The notes under the pieces: generated by a model
Seen by the model: only the letters and a program-made list of their open reading frames with translations
The model's database searches: none
Told to the model about the DNA's origin: nothing
Made by a program: the position numbers and the translations under genes
Assembly: GCA_021816565.1 (NCBI GenBank)
Contig: JAKAXN010000004.1
Location: forward strand, 1-32,747
Length of the DNA stretch: 32,747 nucleotides
DNA from: Actinomycetes bacterium
GTDB lineage: Bacteria > Actinomycetota > Acidimicrobiia > Acidimicrobiales > Palsa-688
Reading direction: 5' to 3'
Part shown: positions 8,561 through 14,481 of the stretch, piece by piece
Layout of the letters: the number at the start of each line of letters is the position of its first letter
Numbering within the stretch: the stretch's first letter is position 1

Positions 8561-10024
8561 CTACGGTGCCACCCCTCTGATCAGATGGCCGATGTCGGGG
8601 AAGGGGTCGGCCATCTCCATCCCGGCGTCGGAGATGCGGAACTCCCGCACCGACTTGTCGTGGTCGGACCCCCTCATCTTCAGCACCTGCACCCCGCGCC
8701 GCAGCTCACCCCCCACCGGGACGTAGTGCAGCAGGGTGATGACATCGCTGATCGTCGACACGTGCAGCTCGCTCGAGGCTTCCGATCCCAGGAAGTCCGT
8801 GGAGCTGCTGGTGACCAGGCCGGCGAGGGACTGCCATTTGATGTGCAGCGTCAGCCCGATGACGTAGTCCCGGAAGCTGTTGACCGTGGCGACGCGCTGC
8901 AGGGCGGTCAGGCTGTCGATGGCCACCCGGTCCGGGCGGAAGTCGTCGATGGCCTTCTTCACCCGCTGCAGGTGGTCCTCGAGCGACGCCGACTCCGGCG
9001 CCTCGGCCACGATTCTCAGCCGCCCGGCCCGCTCCATGGCGGCCAGGTCCAGGCCCCAGTTCCGGCCGTTGCGGATCAGCTGGTCGTGGCTCTCCTCGAA
9101 CGAGTGCAGCAGGGACTTCTGGCCGGCCTGCACCCCGCCGGCGGCGAAGAGGGCGGCCAGCATCGACTTGCCGGTCCCGGTGGAGCCGGCCACCAGCCAC
9201 AGCGACTTCTCGAACAGCCCGCCGCAGAGCATGGCGTCGAGCTCGGCCACCCCGCAGCTCAGACGGCGCTCGGAGGTGGCGTAGTCGATGGAGTCGACCG
9301 CCACCGGCACCACCACGATGCCCTCACCCGGCAGGAGGGTGAAGAGGTGCTCCCCCTTGCGGTGCGGCCCGCCGCGCATCTTCAGGATCTCGATGGTGCG
9401 CCGGCGCTTCTCGCGCGTGAGGGCGTTGCGCAGGATGATGATGTTGTCGGCGACGAACTCCTCGAAACCCAGGTGGGAGATGGGCCCGTAGTCGTCGGTC
9501 CGCTCCGCCGTGACCGCCGTCGTGACCCCGGCGTCGTGGAGGGCGTCGGCCAGGCGGAATAGGGCCTGGCGGGCCGGTGCCACCCGGTCGAACTGGGTGA
9601 TCAACGCCCCCACCGAGTCGATGGCCACCCTCCGGGCCCCGACGCGGGCCACCGCCTGGGTGATGCGGGCCAGCAGCGGGCCCAACCCGTAGTCGTCGCC
9701 GGTGAAGACCGTGTCCATCTGGCTGCGGGGGGAGGCGTCCACGAACGCCCACTGGCCGGCCGCCTCCCACGCCCCGATGTCCCAGCCGAGGGAGCGCATG
9801 TTGCGCCGGATGCTCTCCGGGCGCTCCTCGAAGGTGACGAACACCCCGGTCTCCCCGGCGGATATGCCGCTGGCCAGGAACTGCGTGGCGAAGACGGTCT
9901 TGCCCGAACCGGCGGTGCCGGTGACCAGCGACAGCTGACCCCGGGGCAGGCCGCCGTGGGTGATCATCTCCAGCCCGGGGATCCCCACCCCCACCCGATC
10001 GGTGCTCTCGGGATGCGTTGCCAT
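8561..10024 (-). CDS. kaiC: KaiC-like double-domain ATPase/autokinase
   Basis: 487 residues with tandem RecA-like KaiC domains. CI has Walker A GTAGSGKT (36-43) and the catalytic Glu pair FEER (65-68). CII has Walker A GSTGTGKS (280-287) and FEES (309-312). The segment ELHVSTISDVITLLHYV aligns with cyanobacterial HISTITDTIILLQYV, so Ser423 and Thr424 match the S. elongatus autophosphorylation pair Ser431/Thr432, and Ser418 aligns with Thr426. KMRGSDHDKSVREFRISDAG also matches. The protein stops at LIRGVAP, about where the cyanobacterial protein continues into its A-loop and KaiA-binding tail, so those elements are missing, in keeping with no kaiA here. The start codon overlaps the stop of the upstream PP2C-KaiB gene by one base (TGATG), giving translational coupling. 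KaiC normally acts as a hexameric timer; here it probably acts through the fused KaiB domain (inference). Confidence 0.92.
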   Translation of the reverse strand: MATHPESTDRVGVGIPGLEMITHGGLPRGQLSLVTGTAGSGKTVFATQFLASGISAGETGVFVTFEERPESIRRNMRSLGWDIGAWEAAGQWAFVDASPRSQMDTVFTGDDYGLGPLLARITQAVARVGARRVAIDSVGALITQFDRVAPARQALFRLADALHDAGVTTAVTAERTDDYGPISHLGFEEFVADNIIILRNALTREKRRRTIEILKMRGGPHRKGEHLFTLLPGEGIVVVPVAVDSIDYATSERRLSCGVAELDAMLCGGLFEKSLWLVAGSTGTGKSMLAALFAAGGVQAGQKSLLHSFEESHDQLIRNGRNWGLDLAAMERAGRLRIVAEAPESASLEDHLQRVKKAIDDFRPDRVAIDSLTALQRVATVNSFRDYVIGLTLHIKWQSLAGLVTSSSTDFLGSEASSELHVSTISDVITLLHYVPVGGELRRGVQVLKMRGSDHDKSVREFRISDAGMEMADPFPDIGHLIRGVAP

Positions 10025-11097
10025 CAGTAGGTCTCCTCGGAGTAGGGGAGTTGCAGGGCCCGGGCCAGCTCGGCCGGGGAGCGCAGGCCGCCCACCACCC
10101 GGAGGGCGGGCCGGGGCAGCAGCCGGACCACGGTGGGTGCGGCGAGCACCTTGTCCGAGTCGGCCAGCCCGGTGGAGGCGGTGATGTCGATGAAGTCCAC
10201 CTCCACCATCAGGTACGGCGACAGCTGCTCGACCATGGCCTCCACCACGTGCTGGGCCCGGATCGACATCAGATCCTGCGGGTCCAAATAGACCCGCAGC
10301 GCCACCGGGGCCGGCGCCGCCGGCGGGGGGACCGGCCGGCTCCGGCCCCCGTTCGGGAATTGCGAACCGGTGGCCGGGCGGCGGGTCCTCTCCAGGTAGC
10401 CGGGAGTGGTCCGGTCGAACGGCTCGGGGGAGCGCAGCCGGACCGAGACCGCGGTGGCGTCGTCGTCGGGTTGGCCCAGCCGTTCGGTGGCCCGCCGGGC
10501 CAGCTCGGCGGCGCTGGCCGCGGCGCCGGTCATGCCCCGGGCCACGTCCAGGGCCACGGACAGGCCGTCGGTCAGCGAAGCCCCCCTCCGCTCCACCAGC
10601 CCGTCGGTGAACAAGAACAGCGCGCTGTCCTCGCCCAGCTCATAGGTGATCGCCCGCCGGGGGGTGGCCACCCCCAGCGGGGGGTCCACCCGCTCCTCCA
10701 GGAATCGGGCCTCCGATCCGGTGGCGGCCACGATGGGCAGGTGCCCGGCGTTGATCACATCGGCCCGCCGGGCCACCGGGTCGAGCACCGCGCAGACCAC
10801 AGTGGCGATCTTGTCCACCCCCCGGGACACGAGCAGCTCGTCGAGCGGGCGCAGCAGGTCCGGTCCCTGCGGGGCGTGGCGCAGGGCCCGGCGCAGCTCG
10901 AAGCGCAGCTCCTCGCCCAGCTCGGCCGCCGCCGGCCCCGACGCCGGGGCGTCACCCAGGATGACCGCCACCCGTCCGTCGCGCAGGTCGACCATGTCGT
11001 GGAAGTCGCCCGAGGTCTCCCCCTGCGCCGGCCTCCAGCACACCTCCACCGCCACCGACTGGATCCGGTTGGCGGAGGACCGCCACAGCCCGGGCAT
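10024..11097 (-). CDS. PP2C/SpoIIE-type phosphatase fused to a C-terminal KaiB domain
   Basis: 357 residues. Residues ~15-222 form a PP2C/SpoIIE phosphatase with all metal-binding acidic positions kept: GDFHD (30-34), GDAPASGPAA (48-57, equal to GDVxGHGxxAA but with His replaced), NAGHLP (116-121), LFTDGLVE (162-169) and DDDATAV (211-217). A Pro/Arg-rich linker (~223-265) leads to residues 266-352: LRVYLDPQDLMSIRA, then VDFIDI, then DKVLAAPTVVRLLPRP and LRVVGGL. This matches KaiB (LKLYVAGNTPNSVRA, DKILATPTLAKVLPPP, RRIIGDL). KaiB binds KaiC in a phosphorylation-dependent way, so the phosphatase would be recruited to or controlled by the neighbouring KaiC. The likely substrate is a phosphorylated anti-anti-sigma factor, suggested by the RsbW-like gene nearby (inference). 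GAGCGAGGG precedes ATG 11097. Confidence 0.88.
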   Translation of the reverse strand: MPGLWRSSANRIQSVAVEVCWRPAQGETSGDFHDMVDLRDGRVAVILGDAPASGPAAAELGEELRFELRRALRHAPQGPDLLRPLDELLVSRGVDKIATVVCAVLDPVARRADVINAGHLPIVAATGSEARFLEERVDPPLGVATPRRAITYELGEDSALFLFTDGLVERRGASLTDGLSVALDVARGMTGAAASAAELARRATERLGQPDDDATAVSVRLRSPEPFDRTTPGYLERTRRPATGSQFPNGGRSRPVPPPAAPAPVALRVYLDPQDLMSIRAQHVVEAMVEQLSPYLMVEVDFIDITASTGLADSDKVLAAPTVVRLLPRPALRVVGGLRSPAELARALQLPYSEETY

Positions 11098-11169
11098 CAG
11101 CCCTCGCTCCCGCGAGCCGGCCGGATCAAGCCGTCCCGGGCCCCGCCGGCCCGGTCACACCAGATGTTC

Positions 11170-11192
11170 GCACCTCACGATCATGGCACCTC
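11170..11192. repeat. Direct repeat GCACCTC x2 upstream of the PP2C-KaiB gene
   Basis: GCACCTC occurs at 11170-11176 and 11186-11192, 16 bp apart. It lies in the 143-bp region between the TetR-like stop and the PP2C-KaiB start, where the promoter of the kai operon should be. It may be an operator, but two 7-mers are weak evidence. Confidence 0.25.
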
Positions 11193-11206
11193 GCGCCGGG
11201 TGGGTA

Positions 11207-11218
11207 GCCCCCGGGGGC
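11207..11218 (-). terminator. Possible G/C palindrome end signal for the TetR-like gene
   Basis: GCCCCCGGGGGC at 11207-11218 is a perfect 12-bp palindrome lying 23 bp beyond the stop of the minus-strand TetR-like gene. There is no T-tract and no loop, so a terminator role is only a suggestion. Confidence 0.25.
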
Positions 11219-11240
11219 GGGTGCGTCGGCCGCAGGCCCG

Positions 11241-12008
11241 TCAGGCGGTGAAGCCCGGGTCCAGCTCCAGGAAGTGCCACACCAGGGCTTCGAAACCGAT
11301 GGAGAAGAGGCGCCACTCCTGGCGCCGCCCTCCCGGACCGCTCGGCAGGCGGATCTTGCGGGTACTGGCCGGGTCGATGCGGTCCCTGAGGGCGCACCCC
11401 TCCGACAGCGACACCACCGCCAGGGCGAACTGCTCCAGGGTGAGCCCGGGCCGCAGGCGCAGGCCCAGCACCCCCATGAAACCCTCCATGACCCCGGCCA
11501 GCCGGTCTGTGAGGGCGGCGTAGGTGGCCTGGGCCGCACCGGTCACCCGATCGTCCCATTCGCCGTCGGGCCGGGAGGCGATGTTGCCCCAGGTGCCGAC
11601 GAACAGGTGCCAGGTGCGGGACTGGGACAGAGCGTCGGCGTGAGCCCCGCCGGCCGCCCGGCACAGCTCCGAGACGGCGCTCCGCCGGCCCTCCAGCGAG
11701 GACAGATCGGCCTTCTTCAGAACCTGATCGGCCTTCTTCAGGGCCGCCTGCAACTCGTCGGCGTTCTCGTCGCTCACCGCCAGGCTGAGGACCTCACCCT
11801 GGTAGTCCTCGTTGTCGCGCCAGATGCGGCGGATCACCGAGGCGTTGGTCACCCGGATGCCGGTCTCCTCCTGAACCCGGTCGAAGACGCGCTTGAAGGT
11901 CAGTCGTTCGGCTCCGGTGGCCAGCCCTTCCTCTTTCAGCATCTCCAGGCCGGTGGCCAGCAGGAGCTCCTTGAGCTCGGTCCTGGTCATCCTCACCGGG
12001 CGAACCAT
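11241..12008 (-). CDS. TetR-like transcriptional regulator
   Basis: 255 residues from ATG 12008, which follows GAGGGAAT. The N-terminus MTRTELKELLLATGLEMLKEEGLATGAERLTFKRVFDRVQ resembles a TetR N-terminal helix pair. The following ETGIRVTNASVIRRIWRDNEDYQ fits the recognition helix plus the Y/F-x-H/N region, though the spacing is longer than in classical TetR proteins. The C-terminal helical part (about 90-250) would be the ligand-binding domain. A frame open upstream to 12299 has no start signal of its own. The gene is divergent from a MarR gene with 131 bp between them. Target unknown; the neighbouring thioesterase and MarR gene are candidates. Confidence 0.7.
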   Translation of the reverse strand: MVRPVRMTRTELKELLLATGLEMLKEEGLATGAERLTFKRVFDRVQEETGIRVTNASVIRRIWRDNEDYQGEVLSLAVSDENADELQAALKKADQVLKKADLSSLEGRRSAVSELCRAAGGAHADALSQSRTWHLFVGTWGNIASRPDGEWDDRVTGAAQATYAALTDRLAGVMEGFMGVLGLRLRPGLTLEQFALAVVSLSEGCALRDRIDPASTRKIRLPSGPGGRRQEWRLFSIGFEALVWHFLELDPGFTA

Positions 12009-12121
12009 ATTCCCTCGAAGGCCGGTAACTCGCAGTCGCGTCACTCTGCGTGAGATGCGCGCGGCGAGTGACCGTCCGACTGGCAAAATCCCACATACGC
12101 TTCGCCAGGCAAACCTTTCGC

Positions 12122-12139
12122 TTGTCGTACAATCGGGGT
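12122..12139 (+). promoter_or_regulatory. Leaderless -10 with overlapping palindromic operator (MarR gene)
   Basis: TACAAT at 12128-12133 lies 6 nt before ATG 12140, the arrangement of a leaderless transcript. The palindrome TTGTCGTACAA (12122-12132) overlaps this -10, as an autorepressor site for the MarR product would. Confidence 0.5.
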
Positions 12140-12751
12140 ATGGGTGAGCCTTCAGGCGGCGGCCCCCACCGGGCCGGAGGGCCCCGCAACGGCGGGGTCC
12201 GTCGTGGCGCGGCCGCTCCCCGGAGGTCCAACGGCCGGGACCGGGCCATCGAGCGGTACCTGGAGCTGCGGCCCCAGATCCGGGCCCGGATGGAGTCATC
12301 GGTGCCCCAGGACCTGCGGGCCCAGTTCTCGGCGGTGACGGCCCACCAGCTACGGGCCCTGGCCCTGCTGCGGGGCGGGGGGTTGAGCATGCGCCAGCTG
12401 GCGGCCGCCCTCGGGGTGGTGGGGGCCACGACCAGCGTCCTGGCCGACCGGCTGGTGGCTCAGGGCCTGGCCGAGCGGGAGCACGACGCCAGCGACCGGC
12501 GGGTGGTGCGCCTGGTGCTGACCGAGCAGGGCGGCCGGGTGGCAGCCAAGTACATCGAAGCTCAGAGGCGGGCGGCGCGGGCCCTGTTCGACCGGCTCAG
12601 CGACGCCCAGATCGAAGCCTGGATGGACGTGCTCGAGACCCTGGCCGGTTCCGGTTCCGGTTCCGGCTCCGGCTCCGCCTCCGGGGACCCTCCCGGGGTC
12701 CCGCGGGGTGCCGGGACAGCCCGGGTCAGCCGGCCCCCAGCCGGGCGCTGA
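12140..12751 (+). CDS. MarR family transcriptional regulator
   Basis: 203 residues from ATG 12140. The winged helix is clear: FSAVTAHQLRALALLRGGGLSMRQLAAALGVVGATTSVLADRLVAQGLAEREHDASDRRVVRLVLTEQG, with the recognition helix around VVGATTSVLADRL and the wing DASDRRVVRLVLT. The N-terminal ~35 residues are Gly/Arg/Pro-rich and probably disordered. After the last dimerisation helix the protein ends in a Gly-Ser tract encoded by hexanucleotide repeats, and its final 26 bp overlap the convergent thioesterase gene. It is divergent from the TetR-like gene. Probably autorepressing, judged by the palindrome on its -10. Ligand and regulon are unknown. Confidence 0.85.
   Translation: MGEPSGGGPHRAGGPRNGGVRRGAAAPRRSNGRDRAIERYLELRPQIRARMESSVPQDLRAQFSAVTAHQLRALALLRGGGLSMRQLAAALGVVGATTSVLADRLVAQGLAEREHDASDRRVVRLVLTEQGGRVAAKYIEAQRRAARALFDRLSDAQIEAWMDVLETLAGSGSGSGSGSASGDPPGVPRGAGTARVSRPPAGR
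12645..12682. repeat. Hexanucleotide tandem repeat (CCGGTT/CCGGCT) in the MarR C-terminus
   Basis: Three CCGGTT units, two CCGGCT and one CCGCCT encode a Gly-Ser tail. The 6-bp unit keeps the frame, so slippage would change tail length without breaking the gene. Confidence 0.7.
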
Positions 12752-13484
12752 CCGACGGGGCCCCGTCGCCGCCGAGGAGCCACACTCCCACGGCCCCGTC
12801 GAGGGGGGCGGCGGTGAGGACCGGCGTCTCGTGCGGCTCGATGGCCCGGCGGTACTCGACCTGGCCCCACACCAGGGGCCGCCCGTCCACCATGGCAGCT
12901 GCGGCCTCCTCGACCGCCGTCCAGGCCACCACGTTGTTGACGTGCGAGAACAGGTCGATGTCGGAGCGGCGGAGCGGCCAGGGCCGGCCGGGTCGGGCGC
13001 CGTCCGGGGGACCGGGCACCACGAACCGGGCCCGCACCCGCCGGGTACCGGCCGCCTCCCGGTACGGATCGAAGTGCGGGCCGTCCAGGGACACCGGGCG
13101 GAACGTGGAGCGCTCCAGGCTGACCCACAGCGACACCGCCTCCGCCCACCCGCCGCCGTCGCCGCGGATCGAGGTGCGCCGCTCGGCCAGCGCCGAGCCG
13201 GTACCCGAGCACCACGTCGCCAACTCGAGGCGCTCCCCGTAGACCGGCCGGGGACCCACCGCGATGGTGGTCCGGCGGACCACCCAGGCGACGGCGTCCT
13301 CCACCCCGGCGTCGCGGACGTCGTCGGTGGCTACGTCCTGCAGGTAGCGGGCCACCGCGTCGAAGCGGACCCGACCCGACGGCTCCACGTCGGCCAGGCG
13401 CACCGGGCGCCGGGAGCGGAACACCCGGCCGGGGCCCGGCGCCGGCATCTCCACCCCGGGGGCCACAGGTCCTTCCGCGGTCAT
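12726..13484 (-). CDS. Acyl-ACP thioesterase family protein (double hotdog)
   Basis: 252 residues. The N-terminal hotdog starts FRSRRPVRLADVEPSGRVRFDAVARYLQDVATDDVRDAG. The second hotdog contains RRSDIDLFSHVNNVVAWTAVEEA, matching the D-x-N/D-x-x-x-HVNNxxYxxxxE signature of FatA-like thioesterases. These hydrolyse acyl-ACP to free fatty acid and carrier protein in the cytoplasm. The ATG at 13484 has no Shine-Dalgarno sequence but has TAGGAT 7 nt upstream on the minus strand, so it is probably leaderless. It is tail-to-tail with the MarR gene, overlapping it by 26 bp. Chain-length preference cannot be told. Confidence 0.85.
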   Translation of the reverse strand: MTAEGPVAPGVEMPAPGPGRVFRSRRPVRLADVEPSGRVRFDAVARYLQDVATDDVRDAGVEDAVAWVVRRTTIAVGPRPVYGERLELATWCSGTGSALAERRTSIRGDGGGWAEAVSLWVSLERSTFRPVSLDGPHFDPYREAAGTRRVRARFVVPGPPDGARPGRPWPLRRSDIDLFSHVNNVVAWTAVEEAAAAMVDGRPLVWGQVEYRRAIEPHETPVLTAAPLDGAVGVWLLGGDGAPSVSARLGAG

Positions 13485-13497
13485 CGGGTCGATCCTA
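13485..13497 (-). promoter_or_regulatory. Leaderless -10 for the thioesterase gene
   Basis: On the minus strand TAGGAT (13497-13492) is followed by CGACCCG and then ATG at 13484. No ribosome site is present, which fits transcription starting at the A of the start codon. Confidence 0.5.
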
Positions 13498-13578
13498 CGG
13501 CCTGGCGATATTCGCTGGCCCGGGCGCTACGGGCGGATTAGACAGTTGACAGTACCGACCGCAGGAAAGGAGGCGCCG

Positions 13579-13692
13579 ATGTCCATGCTCGACCGCAGCA
13601 CCGTCCCGGCGCTCCGCCGCGGGGTGGGACGTCCGGCCGGGTCGCCCTGGCTGGCCGGCCCCACCGGTACAGGTACCCGCCTGCTGGGCTGA
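13579..13692 (+). CDS. Small ORF, 37 residues, strong ribosome site, unknown
   Basis: ATG 13579 follows one of the best ribosome sites in the window (GGAAAGGAGGCGCCG). The product begins MSMLDRSTVPALRRGVGRPA and ends GTGTRLLG. It is basic, with no signal peptide, no Cys and no recognised family. TTGACA occurs at 13546-13551, but no well-spaced -10 is obvious. It is followed by a structured 178-nt region and then another short coding-like stretch, so it could be a leader peptide. A second small ORF with a near-identical translation start context lies at 25394. Existence is supported by the ribosome site only. Confidence 0.45.
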   Translation: MSMLDRSTVPALRRGVGRPAGSPWLAGPTGTGTRLLG

Positions 13693-13697
13693 TCGGC

Positions 13698-13747
13698 CGC
13701 GACCCGCGGACCGGCCCGCTCCGGGGCCGTCCCGATCCCCGGTCGCG
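13698..13747 (+). other. Structured RNA-like region after the 37-residue ORF
   Basis: An outer pair CGCGACC (13698-13704) / GGTCGCG (13741-13747) encloses an inner hairpin: GGA-C-CGGCCC (13708-13717), loop GCTCCG, then GGGCCG-TCC (13724-13732). This begins just 5 nt after the ORF stop. It may be an attenuator or a terminator without a T-tract. High GC makes chance pairing likely. Confidence 0.35.
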
Positions 13748-13935
13748 CCCGGTTCACGGCACGGGTGGTCTTCCTCCGCCCCGAGGCGTCTGTCCCGCGA
13801 CCACGAGCGCCTTTCTTCATCTCCCGATAGCGGCGGCTCCCAGCCCGCGCACCACCGAAAGAAGCCAACCGTGCACCTGCATCCCAGCATGGCCCTGACG
13901 CTGAGCCACCACACCCAGGCCGATCACCTCCGGAG

Positions 13936-13957
13936 GGCCGCCCGCCGGCGGGCGGCC
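13936..13957. repeat. 22-bp perfect palindrome of G/C
   Basis: A self-complementary run centred at 13946/13947, each arm GGCCGCCCGCC or its complement. It lies inside the coding-like stretch starting at 13871 and encodes part of its Arg/Ala run, so it may be codon-driven rather than regulatory. Confidence 0.5.
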
Positions 13958-14024
13958 GCCGGTCCGGCGCACCCCGACCCGCCGGTCCGCCGTCGGGTCT
14001 CCCGGACCCGTCGGCGGCTGATCG

Positions 14025-14052
14025 GTGACCGGGGCGGCGACGCCCCGGTCAC
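14025..14052 (+). terminator. 12-bp perfect stem, 4-nt loop hairpin upstream of hslR
   Basis: GTGACCGGGGCG (14025-14036), loop GCGA, CGCCCCGGTCAC (14041-14052). The stem is perfect, but a C-tract follows rather than a T-tract. Placed between the coding-like stretch and hslR, it most likely ends the upstream transcript, as T-less terminators do in high-GC actinobacteria. Confidence 0.5.
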
Positions 14053-14114
14053 CCCCCCCGGCCCTGCGCGTCATGCGGTGAGCCGGCGGCTTCGGTTTTG
14101 GAAGAATCGACCCT

Positions 14115-14477
14115 GTGGACAGCACCAGGGTGGACCGCTGGTTGTGGTCGGTGCGGGTGTTCAAGACCCGCAGCATGGCCACCGAGGCGTGCCGGTCCGG
14201 CCACGTGGCCGTCAACCGGGGGGTGACCAAGCCGTCCAGTCCGGTACGGGTGGGCGACACCGTCACCATCCGCATCGACGGCCGGGACCGGGTCCTGGAG
14301 GTGACCCAGGTGATCGACAAGCGCGTCGGGGCCCCGCTGGCCGCCGGGTGCTACGCCGACCAGAGCCCCCCGCCGCCACCGCCCGAGGCGGTGGCGCCGT
14401 TCCTGGTACGCGACCCGTCGGCCGGCCGGCCCACCAAGCGGGACCGGCGGCTGATCGACCGGCTGCGCCAGCGCTAG
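14115..14477 (+). CDS. hslR: S4-domain RNA-binding protein, Hsp15-like
   Basis: 120 residues. The S4 domain fills residues 4-60: TRVDRWLWSVRVFKTRSMATEACRSGHVAVNRGVTKPSSPVRVGDTVTI. This is the characteristic Hsp15/HslR pattern (R-x-D-x-WLW-x-x-R-x-FKTRS-x-A, then G-x-V-x-VNG). Hsp15-type proteins bind stalled 50S-tRNA complexes; Firmicute relatives (RqcP) act in ribosome rescue. The basic C-terminus (RPTKRDRRLIDRLRQR) agrees with RNA binding. GTG 14115 has no ribosome site. AAGAAT (14102-14107) lies 7 nt before it, so a leaderless start is likely. It is convergent with the oxidoreductase gene, with 4 bp between stops. Confidence 0.85.
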   Translation: MDSTRVDRWLWSVRVFKTRSMATEACRSGHVAVNRGVTKPSSPVRVGDTVTIRIDGRDRVLEVTQVIDKRVGAPLAAGCYADQSPPPPPPEAVAPFLVRDPSAGRPTKRDRRLIDRLRQR

Positions 14478-14481
14478 GGCG

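Larger units (their letters stand above)
13871..14060 (+). other. Coding-like stretch with start signal but no nearby in-frame stop
   Basis: GTG 13871 follows GAAAGAAG and reads MHLHPSMALTLSHHTQADHL, then an Arg/Ala-rich helix. This is the style of short actinobacterial proteins that begin with a HP-x-M motif and an amphipathic helix. Third positions are almost all G or C up to about 14055. However, the frame stays open through the next gene (hslR, different frame) to 14533, which is implausible. A one-base shift would stop it at TGA 14019 or 14026, directly at a strong hairpin (14025-14052). A frameshift, natural or from sequencing, is therefore suspected. Confidence 0.35.
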
